Shown: piece after piece, positions 1-9,463 of the stretch
Numbering within the stretch: the first letter of the stretch is position 1
Layout: the number at the start of each line of letters is the position of its first letter
From: Acuticoccus sp965213555
GTDB lineage: Bacteria; Pseudomonadota; Alphaproteobacteria; Rhizobiales; Amorphaceae
Length of the DNA: 64,000 bases
Direction: 5' to 3'
NCBI RefSeq assembly: GCF_965213555.1
Contig: NZ_OZ243890.1
Coordinates: 3,348,001-3,412,000 of the forward strand
Position numbers and translations under genes: made by a program
The notes under the pieces: generated by a model
Told to the model about the DNA's origin: nothing
Database searches by the model: none
The model's input: only the letters and a program-made list of their open reading frames with translations

Positions 1-438
1 ACCCCGCAGAACCTCGATGTCACGCGTTCGTACGATCTCGTCGAAGCGCATGGCGTACATGCGTCGTGCGACCTCCATGCGCGTCTTGTACTTCGACCAG
101 AGGTCGACCTGGCGGCGGGCGAGGGCGGAACTGTCGGGTCCGAGAGGTGGCGCCGTATAGAGCCGCACGCCGCCCTCGCCGATGGCGCACAGCGCACAAC
201 CATGCCGCGCGAGAAGCCGGAAAGCGTCGTGGGTCAGGGTCGAGCCGGGGCCCAGAAGGATGGCCGAGACCGACTGATGCGGCACCTGATAGTCGCCCGG
301 TGCGAGCGTTCCGCCTGCGGTGACGAAGCGCAGGCACCCGTCCTCCACCTCGAGCCGCCCGCGGTCGAGGCAGATCAGACCGTGGCGGTCGGCGTGGGGG
401 ATGCGTGCGGTGTCGAGCCCGAGGCGGCCGAGGAGCAT
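1..438 (-). CDS. cas1: Cas1, type I-E CRISPR adaptation integrase (partial, runs off left edge)
   Basis: N-terminal 146 codons of Cas1, open in one frame to the window edge. Cas1 is the integrase that, with Cas2, inserts new spacers. The segment has the look of a type I-E Cas1 N-terminal beta domain: an early LICLDRGRLEVEDG strand, then PHQSVSAILLGPGSTLTHD, ARHGCALCAIGEGGVRLYT and a start of the helical domain with DLWSKYKTRMEVARRMYAMRF. The ATG at 438 lies just past the cas6e TGA (440-442), the tight spacing expected in the operon. No stop or frameshift is visible, unlike several upstream genes. The catalytic Glu/His/Asp residues lie beyond the edge, so activity cannot be judged. Identification comes from recalled family features and gene order. 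Confidence 0.85.
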   Translation of the reverse strand, partial: MLLGRLGLDTARIPHADRHGLICLDRGRLEVEDGCLRFVTAGGTLAPGDYQVPHQSVSAILLGPGSTLTHDAFRLLARHGCALCAIGEGGVRLYTAPPLGPDSSALARRQVDLWSKYKTRMEVARRMYAMRFDEIVRTRDIEVLRG

Positions 439-439
439 C

Positions 440-1216
440 TCAGCGCGCGGGTCCCGGCGGACGCAGAAGGAGCATGCCGTAGCCGTAAGCCTTGTGCCGC
501 CCCACGCCGCGCCGCAGGCGAACAGCGAACGCCTCGGGGTCCAGGATGCGAACCGTGCCGTGGAGGACTGCATCCGGCCCTTCGTGAGTCTTACCGTTGC
601 GCACCGACGAGGTTCGACGGAACGAGGCGAGACTTGCGTCCTCCAATCCTGCCGCCTCGTTCAGGCGCTCGCGCAGCCAATCGCAATAGACGGCCTCGCG
701 TGTCCGCTCCGCCTCGGCCATCGCCCGTCGCTCGGGCTGCCGAAGCGCTTCGGCGAGGAAGGCGTCGACTTCCGCGCCCTTGGCAAAACCATGTGCCCTG
801 CGTCCGCTGCGGTCGTCGGGCGCCTCAAGGCCGGACGCGAGCCGCACGACCGGTCTGACGCGAACGTCGATCCCGAGCCGGCGACCTGCGGTCCATGTCG
901 CGGGCATCGCCTTCGCCTCCAGTCTTCCCGGCGAGAGGGCTGCCACCACCTCCGGCATCGCGGTGGCCGACACCAGGTCGCGCAACGCATCGGGCGGTTC
1001 GGCGGTGTAAGCATAGAGCGTCCCCAGCCGTTTCCTCGGCGCAACCGACAGCTTGAAGGGTTGCAGTGCGGCCGGACCGAAGGTCTCACCCAAGAGATGA
1101 TGCAGGGCAGCGCCTTCGTCGAAGGTCCCGCCACGTTGCCGCGCCCAGCCGCGCTCTCCCGCGGCTCTTGCGAGGGCGCTGAGATCGACCGAAAGGCGGA
1201 CGAGGTGCAAGGTCAC
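440..1216 (-). CDS. cas6e: Cas6e (CasE), crRNA-processing endoribonuclease
   Basis: 258 aa, about the usual length for Cas6e, the Cascade subunit that cuts CRISPR repeats and stays bound to the crRNA 3' handle. It starts MTLHLVRLSVDLSALA and ends with the glycine-rich, basic loop GVGRHKAYGYGMLLLRP, the most diagnostic Cas6e motif. An N-terminal histidine (H4) and the usual ferredoxin-like layout are present; the catalytic Tyr/His pair cannot be assigned with certainty without an alignment. The start overlaps the cas5e stop by 4 bp and the stop lies 1 bp before the cas1 start. The frame is intact although the cas5e gene just upstream carries a nonsense codon, so it could still be made if the operon is transcribed. 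Confidence 0.88.
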   Translation of the reverse strand: MTLHLVRLSVDLSALARAAGERGWARQRGGTFDEGAALHHLLGETFGPAALQPFKLSVAPRKRLGTLYAYTAEPPDALRDLVSATAMPEVVAALSPGRLEAKAMPATWTAGRRLGIDVRVRPVVRLASGLEAPDDRSGRRAHGFAKGAEVDAFLAEALRQPERRAMAEAERTREAVYCDWLRERLNEAAGLEDASLASFRRTSSVRNGKTHEGPDAVLHGTVRILDPEAFAVRLRRGVGRHKAYGYGMLLLRPPGPAR

Positions 1217-1905
1217 AACCGCCCCTCATGCACCTGCCGCGTTCCGCCATGGAGGCCGCTGTCCCAGTTACGAAGATCCGCCAGGTCGAGTGTGCGCATG
1301 CCCCCTGGGCCCTCCCCCTCCGGCCAGCAGGCGCACGTCCCCTCAGCGCCGACCGCTCGGTGCAGCGCGGCATAGGCGTCGGTGGCCTCAATGATGTCCA
1401 TCCCGTCGGAGAAGCCGAGGAGCGGCGCGGAGGGAAGGCAAGACTTGCGTCCCAGAAAAAGCGGACGGGCCGGCCGCATCAGTGCGGCGCGGATACCGTC
1501 GAGGGTAGGCGACGGTTCTTCGGGCATCAGCGTCAGGACGACGACCACTTCAGCATCTGTGAGGAAATCACGATGGCGGCGATGGGGCGCGGAGTAACTG
1601 GCGCCCGCTCGCCCCTCAGAACGCCCCCGCGTCGTCCAGCTCCGGTCGGTGGCTCGCAGCTGCACATTCTGTACGTCGGTCAGCATCTCTCCTTCGCTGA
1701 CGAGAGCTGCGGCAAGGATGATCCGGTCCTGCAGCGACTGGTGGGCATCTCGCTCGGTCCAGTCCCATCCGAGCGCATTGCCGAGCAGACCGGTCAGCAT
1801 GGACAGGCCCGGGAAGCGCTAGGTCGGGCCGACCTGATCGACCGCGACCGCCCCGAACGACATCATCGGCGCGGCAAACCGGAGCCGTAGCCAGCGTCGC
1901 GTCAT
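1213..1905 (-). pseudogene. cas5e: Cas5e (CasD) interrupted by an in-frame TAG
   Basis: Read through, this is a 230-residue Cas5e, the Cascade subunit that caps the 5' handle of the crRNA. It begins MTRRWLRLRFAAPMMSFG, with the typical Cas5e beta strand and MMSFG turn, and the ATG overlaps the cas7e TGA (ATGA). Codon 29 is TAG (1819-1821) inside the conserved stretch VGPT-stop-RFPGLSMLTGLLGNALGW, where family members usually carry an arginine or similar residue. After the stop the frame continues without interruption to 1213, including LVSEGEMLTDVQNVQL and EEPSPTLDGIRAAL. An internal restart at the ATG at 1800 would lose the first strand of the RAMP fold. A single base change would restore it, which suggests recent loss; a sequencing error cannot be excluded. 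Confidence 0.85.
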
Positions 1906-3020
1906 GCAAGGCGGCCCGGCAGATCCGCGGCCCAGTCCGCGAGTTCTTTCAGAGTGCTGCGTCGCGCCGCGGCGAGGTCGGTCTTGAGGAGCGACAGGAA
2001 ACGGCGCTCTTCCCCGGTCCCGTAGGCCGCGTCGAGAGCGGCGAGATGCCCTTCAGTACGCGCCGCGGCCTTTGATGCCTTTGGCTCAACCGGGTCTCGG
2101 AACGCCTCGGCGAGGGAGCGCGGCTGCCGATCTCCGACCTCGAGAAGCATGAGGCTCGACCGTGCGTAAGGGGCCGTCGAGCCGAGTTTGGCCCCAGGTG
2201 AAACTTCGGCGATCAGGTGGACGAGGTTGTGCAGTACCGGCCCGGCGAGGTCGGGCGCCGCGGGGCCGAGGTTTGCAACGAGCCCGCGCAGGTCGACGAC
2301 GACGTAACCGTAATAGAGCCCGCTCGTCAGCTCCGTCTCCTGGATCGTGTCGGCCCCAGGCTCGTCCTCGGACAGATCGTCGACAGCGGTGAAGTAATCG
2401 CTTTCGGTTTCCTCGCCGTGGACGGTGAAGGCGTGTGCGACGTGAACGGGTGCGGTGATGTTCGCGGCTGGATCAGACGTGACCATGCGGCCGAACAGGG
2501 CTGAGGTGAGACCGCCCGGCAGCGCCGCGCCGTCGCGCATCGCCTTGATGTTTTCCCGGAAGGCCTTACGCCAGTCTTCCGCCTTTGCCTTCGCGGCCTT
2601 TGGATCGCCGTCGGCTTTTGCCGCAATGCGCTCGGCTTCCGAGCGCAACCAGGCGATCTCCCGCTCGCCGAACAGAAGCGTCTGCCGCGCGGACTTTGTC
2701 GTCCCCTTGTCACCGTAGACGGCGACCTGAAACTACGGCTCTAGGGCCTTCAGAACCTCGCTCGAGGCGCTCAGTCCTCCGAGGACCTTCCGGGTGACGA
2801 GCTCACGCGAGCGGAAGGCGGCGTCGGCACCGTCGATCGCATGAAGGGCATGGGGATCGTCCGCCATGCGCCAGTGACGCTTCAGGGACTGCGAGCCGAT
2901 GCGCGTGCGCTGTGAGCCGCCGTACGGGAGCCGTTTGGCGAGGCCGCTGTCGTCGCGATTGAGAAGCGCGGCAGGATAGGAGGTTAGAGTATGGATTTGG
3001 AGGAAGCGCGGCTCAGGCAT
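1902..3020 (-). pseudogene. cas7e: Cas7e (Cse4/CasC) Cascade backbone subunit interrupted by an in-frame TAG
   Basis: Would encode a 372-residue Cas7e, the six-copy backbone of Cascade. The N-terminal part (start 3020) has the hallmark FLQIHTLTSYPAALLNRDDSGLAKRLPYGG and RTRIGSQSLKRHWR. The frame stops at TAG (2733-2735, codon 96) in KALEP-stop-FQVAVYGDKG, where relatives have a hydrophobic residue, and then runs on in the same frame to 1902 (SARQTLLFGEREIAWLRSEA and YYGYVVVDLRGLVANL). The start overlaps cse2 by 8 bp and the stop overlaps the cas5e start. Because Cas7e is needed in six copies, this lesion alone should abolish Cascade unless the amber is read through. Confidence 0.87.
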
Positions 3021-3591
3021 CGGTGACGTCCTTTTCGGCCGTGCGCTCCGTGCGTTCGGCCTGGTCGAGGCGGCGGTAGTAGGGGCCAGCGATGGCGCCG
3101 GCGTCGTTGCTACGCAGAAACGCGAAGGCGAGATCGGCGACGTCGATCCCGAGGCGCGGGTCGCGACGAACGGCCACGGCGCGGATGGCGCGCGTGAGGA
3201 GGATGGTGCGCTGTGCTTCCCGTGCGGCGAGAAGCTGGGCGAGGCGGCGCTCGCTCAGGACAGGCCGCGGCGACTGTCCCGGCCAGTCGGGCAGGCCACC
3301 GTCGCAAAGGACGGTGCCGAGCTTGCGTCGGGGATCGTGCAAGCTGGGACGCTCGGTGTCGTCGTTTGCCGTCGCCCTCGGCGTCAGGATCGCGAGCGCA
3401 CGGACAAGGGGAGCCCAGCGCGCCGGCACCTCGTGACGGGCGACGAGACGCCAGTAAGCCGGTCCCGCTGCGTCCTCGTCGAGACGCCGCAAGCTCGCCC
3501 TTTCCCCACTGCCGAGCTGCGCCAGGATGCCGGCGATCGACATGGCGATCGTGCCGGCGTCAGAGGTTGAGGTGTTGTCCGGCTGAGACAT
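3013..3591 (-). CDS. cse2: Cse2 (CasB), small subunit of type I-E Cascade
   Basis: 192 aa, intact. Cse2 forms the small-subunit dimer of Cascade that holds the displaced DNA strand. The protein is basic and mostly helical, with the family-like segments YWRLVARHEVPARWAPLVRALAIL, RRLAQLLAAREAQRTILLTRAIRA and a C-terminal DVADLAFAFLRSNDAGAIAGPYYRRLDQ. The ATG at 3591 sits within the tail of the broken cas8e, and the stop overlaps the cas7e start by 8 bp. Family sequence conservation is low, so the call leans on length, helical pattern and its position between cas8e and cas7e. No lesion is seen. Confidence 0.8.
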   Translation of the reverse strand: MSQPDNTSTSDAGTIAMSIAGILAQLGSGERASLRRLDEDAAGPAYWRLVARHEVPARWAPLVRALAILTPRATANDDTERPSLHDPRRKLGTVLCDGGLPDWPGQSPRPVLSERRLAQLLAAREAQRTILLTRAIRAVAVRRDPRLGIDVADLAFAFLRSNDAGAIAGPYYRRLDQAERTERTAEKDVTDA

Positions 3592-4559
3592 GTCTGGCGT
3601 CCTTTCTCTCGACTGCGGTCAGGCCGGCATGGGAGAGCTTGCCTTCGAGCCGCGCCCGAGCGCGCGCTCTGGCGCGCGGCGCATGGATCGAGGCGCTTGG
3701 GACGGCCCCGAACGCACGGGTCAATTCGCGCCGCGCAGCCGCCACAAGCATTTGCTGGAACCCGATACGCGCGGCTTCCCCGGCCGCGGGGCGCGACGAT
3801 CAGCGGGCCGCCTTTGACAAGTCTGATGCGGCGACAGACCTCGATCGCCCATGGATCCATGTCTTGTGCCGCGAGTATGTCCGTTTCTGCCCAATGCAAG
3901 CACCATAGCAACGAAGGTCCACCGGACGTTAGGAACGGACTGGGATTGCGGAGGAGGACGCCAACGTCGCGCCGCCACCAGGCCGACGGGTCCGGCGTGG
4001 TGCGCTCGCCGACAGGAGCAAGGCCGAGGAAAGGACGGCTGGACGAGCCACCGTTCATCCTCGCAATGCCATAGTTGCCCGATCCGCCGTAGCCTTCGGA
4101 CGTCTGCAAGCTGATGAGAGCGAAGATCCAGTCGTCCGCAGTCGCTTTCGAGGCAATGGCCCGCTTGAGATCGTGATTGCGCGCCGTAATCAGAAGATCG
4201 AGCTCGTCGGGCGTCCGGACCGGTTCCCACTTGAGGCCGCCCGGATCAGGCGGCTGGAGAAAGGCCGGCCGGGTCCGGTCCTCGACCACGAGGCACCACG
4301 GGTCGTCGCCGAGCTCGGGCGTCAGCGCCCTCAGAAGCGCGGCCCACGCATGAGCATCTACGAGCGGCTCTGACAGTCCGCCCGCGTGCAGTGCGAGCGC
4401 CGCGAGCTGAACGCGGAACATGTGCCACGCCGTGCGCTGATGGGCGCGCAGCCGGCGAAAGCCGGGAACCTCCCCTCGGGCGCTTGCCGCGAAGAGCGCC
4501 GGGAGGGACAGCATGTCCCCCGAATCGACCGTGATGAGGGGGTCCGTCAGGAGGTTCAC
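3560..4559 (-). pseudogene. cas8e: Cas8e (Cse1/CasA) large subunit with internal deletion and frameshift
   Basis: Cas8e recognises the PAM and recruits Cas3. The GTG start at 4559 overlaps the cas3 TGA. About 260 N-terminal residues are well preserved: MNLLTDPLITVDSGDMLSLP, FRRLRAHQRTAWHMFRVQ, GYGGSGNYGIARMNGGSSSRP and AIEVCRRIRLVKGGPLIVA. Near 3780 the sequence jumps to another frame that reads like the last 70 residues of the family (MLVAAARRELTRAF, then ARARLEGKLSHAGL). The whole gene is about 1.0 kb against the usual 1.5 kb or more, so roughly 200 internal residues including much of the C-terminal domain are gone. Cascade from this operon could not bind target DNA normally. Confidence 0.85.
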
Positions 4560-5960
4560 TGCTTCGCTTCCAAGGGCCGAAGCCCCGCCCGGTCGTAGGT
4601 GAACGTCTTGTCAGCAACAGTTAACTGTAGTGCGTTGCCGCTCACTTCGGTCGCGACCGCTTCATTGCCCGTCAGTCCGTGGCACCATTGCGCGGGCGGG
4701 GCGATCTGTGAGATCGGCTCACCGAACGCACCAAGAGTGCCCCGGGGAGTTGTAAGAGCGGCCCCTGGGAGCCGAGGCGCGTCTGCACCACCTCGTCGGC
4801 ATCAGGGAACTCTTCCTTGAACGGAAAAGGCGCCGAACGATCGAGGGACAGAAGCGCCCCGTGCTGAGCTTCCGCCACGGCCTTAGCCTCGACCTTCATG
4901 GCGTGGTCCTGCCAACCCAGCCCCCGCTCGATCCGCTGGAGCACCTCGGCATGGGTCGCGCCCTCCACGAGGCGCCGGTTGTCGCGGAGGATCGACCACA
5001 GCTCGCCCGTCGCGACGAGCCGTCGGGTCGCTTCGATGACGCGCAGGTCAATGTAGACACCGCTGAGCACGCCGCCGGCCTCTCACGACCCGAGCCCGTT
5101 CTCTAAGCGTCCCTCCCGCGCCAAGAGGTCCAGCCCCCTGCTCGGGCAGAGCACATGAACGCGCGCTTGCTCGAAGCCTGGTGGCCGGTTGCGGTTCGAA
5201 TGCCGGTGCAGTCGCCCGATCCGCTGCAAGAGAACATCGATCGGACACAGGTCGGTTACGAGAAGATCGGCATCGATGTCGAGAGACTGCTCCAGCGTCT
5301 GGGTGCCGACGGCGATGAGGCCACGCGTCGGCGAGCCCTTGCCCAGAGCGCCTTCGACCGCTGTGTCGAGGCGTCGGCGGTCCTCGGCGGCGAAGCGTGA
5401 GTGATGCAATGCGGGTCCGTTCGCCACTTCGAGAAGCAGCGACGGGGCCATGGCGACGATGACCTCCCATGTCGCCACCGCCATCTTCACGGTGTTGCGC
5501 ACCACGAGAACCCTCGCACCGTTATCAGCGGCTTCGACGGCGAACCGCGCCGCCTCTTCGGGGTCCATTGTCGGCACGAGGCACGGCTCGACCGTCTTGG
5601 CGGGCGCCGTGTCGGATGCGGTGCTGCAGGGGAGAGGGTGCGGCTGGTCTGAGCGCCAGAGCGCCGGATAGGGCGTGCGCTCGGCCTCCTCCAGATCCGG
5701 CGCCGGCTGTCCGAGCCATGCGGCCCGGGCCCCCGACCCGAGCGTCGCCGACATCAACAGAGCCGCCCGCCGAGCGCGAGGTGATCGCGTACGAGGTTTC
5801 GTGCAATACGGTTCATGTAGGTGTCTGAAGCGTGGACCTCGTCGATTACGAGAAGGCTGCGCGACAGTGCGGCACCCCGCAGGTGGGCATGCTTCACTTT
5901 GAGCCCCGCCATCAGAACCTGATCGATCGTGCCAACGGCGACAGGGGCGGCTTTTTAAAC
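4556..5960 (-). pseudogene. cas3: Cas3 helicase-nuclease, 5'-truncated with two frameshifts and a TGA
   Basis: Remnant of Cas3, which unwinds and degrades target DNA. It begins abruptly near 5960 inside the helicase domain (VAVGTIDQVLMAGLKVKHAH, then the DEVH box LLVIDEVHASDTYM). The HD nuclease domain and Walker A are absent. A frameshift at about 5755 separates DHLALGGR from the motif III segment ALLMSATLGS. The frame then holds LIAVGTQTLEQSLDIDADLL and DVLLQRIGRLHRH (motif VI), hits TGA at 5083-5085, continues in frame with GVLSGVYIDLRVIEATRRLV, and shifts again near 4750 before the tail LTVADKTFTYDRAGLRPLEA. The stop overlaps the cas8e GTG. Clearly nonfunctional. Upstream DNA is AT-richer and shows no Cas3 N-terminus, so the 5' end was lost by deletion or insertion. 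Confidence 0.88.
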
Positions 5961-6456
5961 CTAGAGTTGCCAAAATATCACCTCAAATCCAATAGGATCT
6001 ATTCCTAGAATGAACATTGCGTGGGCTTGACGCGTTTAGCTAGCTGCAGCGCGCGTGGCGGTTGAATATTGACTTTCGTGCCAAGTTATTGTGAGCGCCG
6101 ATGCGGGGTATCCGTTGTGGTGCATCGGTCTGAAGAAGGCTGCAGCGACACATAACTCGCACTCTATCGTTCACCGGCTAGCTTTCGTTCTTAGCTGTTT
6201 TTGAAAGCTGGCGCTAAATCGCCTCGACTGGCCTAGGACACTGCAGGGGCTGCGCTCAGAGACCTTAAATGCCTGGCAGCAATGTTCGACCTTCACCTGG
6301 CAACGCAAGAGGCTCGTCAGTTTCCCTTGAACGTCCCTTTTCGCGATCGTAGTGCATCACCGTAGCTGTTCCCTGCCTTCTCCAACTACATCATCTGTCA
6401 TGTAGGAATTTGTTGCAGTTGAAGGGGGTAAATCTTCCATCGAATACTATTATTCT
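5961..6456. other. Intergenic, AT-richer stretch between dead cas3 and tctA
   Basis: About 500 bp with visibly lower GC than either side. I see no open frame with a plausible product, no CRISPR repeats and no tRNA. A short palindrome TAGGATCTATTCCTA lies near 5991-6005. The switch in composition at 5960 coincides with loss of the cas3 5' end, so this may be foreign DNA left by the event that removed it. Confidence 0.5.
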
Positions 6457-7935
6457 TTAAGAGCGGATCACTGAACGGCCAAGGATGAATAACGTCAGCA
6501 CAAGAAACACCATTGCGATCGGACTCTCAAGCACGATGCTAAAGTCTGACTTGTAGAGTAGTAACGACTGACGCAAGGATGTCTCGAACAATCCGCCCAG
6601 CAGGAAGCCGATCACGAGGCATACGGCCGGGAAGCCAGTCCGCCGCAGGAGCAAACCGACGACGGCAAAGCACAGCATAACGCTGACGTGGAACAGAGAC
6701 TGCGTCGGCAGGTAGACGCCGACAATGCACATGACGAGGACGGGCGGAAGGATCATCCCTTTCGGCAGCCGCGCGAACCAGCCCCAGATCTGAATGCCGA
6801 CCCGACCGATCGCGAGGTGGATGACGTTCGCCATGAGCATCGAGGCAAACAGTGCGTAAATCACGTCGCCGTGCATCGTCAGCATGAACGGACCCGGCAC
6901 GATGCCGTGGATCATGAACGCGCCGATGAGGAGCGCCGCGGCGATGTTGCCTGGGACGCCGAGCGCGATGGTTGGGACGAGGTTGGAGCCGACGACGGCG
7001 CTGTTGGCCGCCTCGGTCGCGATGATGCCTTCCGGATTGCCGGTTCCGAACGTCTCGGGGTGCTTGGAGGCGCGGCGCGTGGCGCCGTAGCTCAGAAACG
7101 CCGCGAGCGAGACGCCGAGACCTGGCAACATCCCGACGCCGGAACCGATCATCGCCGACCGGACGATCGTGCGCCAATAGCTGAAAAACTCGCCGATCGG
7201 CAGCGACGTGCGGGTGAACTCAATCCGCCCGCCTATCGCCTCGGTGGCTTTCGTGTTGCGTCGCATGTCGATGAGCTCTTGCAGCACCGAGGCCATGGCG
7301 AGCGCGCCAATGGCAAGCCCCGCGAGCGGCAGACCGTCATATAGCTCGATGCGATCGAACGTCATTCGCTCTCCGCTCGTCACCGGGTCGAGCCCAATGC
7401 TGGCGAGGAACACTCCAAGGAAGATCGCAATCAGCGCCTTGACGGTCGACCCTGTCGAGATGCCCGAAAGGAGCGCGAACGAGAACAGGAGGACCGCCGT
7501 GTACTCCAGCGGGCCGAACTCTAGGGCGATGGCTGCGAACGGGACGACAAGGAGGATGAGGAGGACGTCCGAGATCGAATCTCCCGTGACTGAGGAGAAG
7601 AGGGCGAACTTCATCGCTCGCATAGCCTCGCCGCGCTGCGTGAGCGGGTAGCCGTCAAGCGCGGACGCCGCTGCCTCCGGCGTTCCGGGGGAGTTGAGCA
7701 GGATTGCTGGCACTGCGCCACCGGACGTGCCGCCCTTGTTTACGCCGACGAGGAAGGCGATCGCGGTGACGGGTTGCATGTAGTAGGTGAGCGGGATGAG
7801 CACGGCGAGGGCGGTGACGCTGCCGAGGCCGGGTATTGCACCTATGACGATGCCGAGCGCCACTCCGAACGCGATGAAGACTAGGTTGTAGAGGGTGAAG
7901 GCCGCTTCGAAGCCGGCAAGCAGGCTCTCGATCAT
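6457..7935 (-). CDS. tctA: TctA-family large membrane subunit of a tripartite tricarboxylate transporter
   Basis: 492 aa, the normal size for TctA, the 12-helix permease of TTT transporters that import carboxylates such as citrate using an ion gradient and a periplasmic binding protein. The N-terminus carries the family signature GIVIGAIPGLGSVTALAVL and the glycine-rich GVNKGGTSGGAVPAILLNSP followed by GTPEAAASALDGYPL. Many hydrophobic helices follow, with a second PGLG segment (GSGVGMLPGLGVSLAAFLSYGA) and VPGNIAAALLIGAF, matching the internal repeat of the family. It lies 13 bp after tctB, the last gene of tctC-tctB-tctA. Substrate cannot be predicted. Confidence 0.93.
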   Translation of the reverse strand: MIESLLAGFEAAFTLYNLVFIAFGVALGIVIGAIPGLGSVTALAVLIPLTYYMQPVTAIAFLVGVNKGGTSGGAVPAILLNSPGTPEAAASALDGYPLTQRGEAMRAMKFALFSSVTGDSISDVLLILLVVPFAAIALEFGPLEYTAVLLFSFALLSGISTGSTVKALIAIFLGVFLASIGLDPVTSGERMTFDRIELYDGLPLAGLAIGALAMASVLQELIDMRRNTKATEAIGGRIEFTRTSLPIGEFFSYWRTIVRSAMIGSGVGMLPGLGVSLAAFLSYGATRRASKHPETFGTGNPEGIIATEAANSAVVGSNLVPTIALGVPGNIAAALLIGAFMIHGIVPGPFMLTMHGDVIYALFASMLMANVIHLAIGRVGIQIWGWFARLPKGMILPPVLVMCIVGVYLPTQSLFHVSVMLCFAVVGLLLRRTGFPAVCLVIGFLLGGLFETSLRQSLLLYKSDFSIVLESPIAMVFLVLTLFILGRSVIRS

Positions 7936-7948
7936 GGGCGCGCGGCTT

Positions 7949-8431
7949 TCACGGCAGGTCGACGAAGAAGATCGCCCACGCGCCGTAGTCGACGACGAGT
8001 GGGAAGGTCACCGCAAGAAGGGCAAGCGCCCAGTACAGGCGGTAGCGCGCCAAGAGGCCGCCGGCGAAAATCACTACCATCGCCACGGGAAGGAAGCCCA
8101 CGAGGGGGATCGCGACCGAAACCAGCGCGGCGCCTGCGCAGAGCGCAAACGTCTCGATGGCGATCGCACGGCCGCGCTGCCAGCCGCCGGCGGGGTGCTC
8201 GAACGCGACGCGATGCGCCACCATACCGAGCGACAGGACCAGGATCACGATGGCCGCAAGGCGTGGAATGAACGCAGGCGACACATCGGTGCCGGTCGCC
8301 TCCGTGCTCACCTCAGCCGGAACCAGCCAGAACACCGCCACCGACGCCAGCCCGGCCATGATGATGCCGAGGCCAACGTCGATGGCGGAGGCGGATCGCT
8401 GTTCCGCCTCCGTGTTCTCCTGCGCGATCAC
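7949..8431 (-). CDS. tctB: TctB-family small membrane subunit
   Basis: 160 aa with four predicted membrane segments (about residues 24-42, 55-75, 93-115, 120-157), the layout of TctB, the small poorly conserved partner of TctA. The start overlaps the tctC stop by 4 bp (ATGA) and the stop is 13 bp from the tctA start, so translation is probably coupled. TctB sequences diverge widely, so the call rests on size, topology and position between a clear TctC and a clear TctA. Nothing unusual is seen. Confidence 0.85.
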   Translation of the reverse strand: MIAQENTEAEQRSASAIDVGLGIIMAGLASVAVFWLVPAEVSTEATGTDVSPAFIPRLAAIVILVLSLGMVAHRVAFEHPAGGWQRGRAIAIETFALCAGAALVSVAIPLVGFLPVAMVVIFAGGLLARYRLYWALALLAVTFPLVVDYGAWAIFFVDLP

Positions 8432-9366
8432 CGAGCGACGGTCTCGACGACCTTCTTCAGCCCTTCGTTGGTCTCATCGAGGTCCGCATCCAGTTCGGCT
8501 GCGCCCACGAACGTAACTGGGAAGCTCAGGTTCTCGGTAAGGAGCTTGACGAACTCTTCGTCCTTGACCGCCACCTCAATGCCGGCCTCAAGCTTGGCAA
8601 CGACGTCCTCGGGGAGCCCGGCGGGACCACTAACGACCCCCTGGCTCGGCATGGCAATCCCGTAGATGTCCTTGATCGAGGGAATGTCCGGATCGCCCAT
8701 GAGGCGTCCGTCCACCAGCGCAAGCAGAACCTTCATCTTGTCGCCGTAACGGCCGTGCACGCCACCGGAGTAGGTGAAGTCCACCTTGCCGCCGAGCAGG
8801 AAGGGCATGGCCTCACCGCCGCCCTTGGTCGGGATGCCGGTCCAGGAGATATCCTCCTGTGACGCGATGTAGTCGATGTAAGCCTTCGTGATGGCCCCTT
8901 GGTCGGCGTAGTTGAGGCTGTTGTCCTTCGCGTACGCGATCAGGTCCTCGAACGTATCGAACGGGGCATCCGCTCTGGCTACGATGGCCTGCTGGTAGAC
9001 CGTGATCTGCGCGATCGGCGTGAAGTCGTCGAGCGTGTAGCTGACGTCCTGTGTGAGCGGTGGCCACATCAGCACGGGCGACGTGGAGAACATGATCGTG
9101 TAGCCGTCGGCCGGCGCCTTGGAGAGCTCAGTAGCCCCAATCGCGCCGCCCGCGCCCGGCCGGGTCTTAACGATCACGCGCTGGCCGAGCTCGCGCCCCA
9201 ACGCCTCGGAGAACACGCGGGCCATCGTCTCGGTGCTGCCCCCCGCCGCGAACGGGACGATCAGCGTGATCGGCTTTTCAGGGAAGTCGGCGTGCGCTGG
9301 CGCAACTGCCAGCATCGTCGCCGCCACGAATGCGGCAGATACCGTCGACACGATGCTTCTCACCAC
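8428..9366 (-). CDS. tctC: TctC/BUG-family periplasmic substrate-binding protein
   Basis: 312 aa with an N-terminal Sec signal (cleavage likely after VAPAHA, residue 26). The mature protein starts DFPEKPITLIVPFAAGGSTE, the hallmark of the BUG family, followed by RVIVKTRPGAGGAIGATELSKAPADGYTI. These extracytoplasmic receptors bind carboxylic acids between two lobes and deliver them to TctAB. First gene of the tctCBA operon, overlapping tctB by 4 bp. The 97 bp up to the DUF3604 stop may hold its promoter, though no clear boxes were picked out. Confidence 0.92.
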   Translation of the reverse strand: MVRSIVSTVSAAFVAATMLAVAPAHADFPEKPITLIVPFAAGGSTETMARVFSEALGRELGQRVIVKTRPGAGGAIGATELSKAPADGYTIMFSTSPVLMWPPLTQDVSYTLDDFTPIAQITVYQQAIVARADAPFDTFEDLIAYAKDNSLNYADQGAITKAYIDYIASQEDISWTGIPTKGGGEAMPFLLGGKVDFTYSGGVHGRYGDKMKVLLALVDGRLMGDPDIPSIKDIYGIAMPSQGVVSGPAGLPEDVVAKLEAGIEVAVKDEEFVKLLTENLSFPVTFVGAAELDADLDETNEGLKKVVETVAR

Positions 9367-9463
9367 CTCAGTCCTCCATTCGGTATGTGTCTTGCCAAGG
9401 CCCTATCTGCGTCCAAGAACCGGGCCACCGTCTGGGCGCCTGGTTGCCGTCCGCCAGACGGCA

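Noticed and set aside
1819..1821. Genome-wide reassignment of TAG to an amino acid
   Set aside because: TAG ends intact genes at 30312-30314 and 43574-43576, frameshifts accompany most of the internal TAGs, and codon composition explains the excess of TAG over other nonsense codons.
1..6456. CRISPR repeat-spacer array
   Set aside because: Looked for evenly spaced 28-29-bp repeats near the cas genes and in the AT-rich gap; none is visible. The array is probably left of the window beyond cas2.
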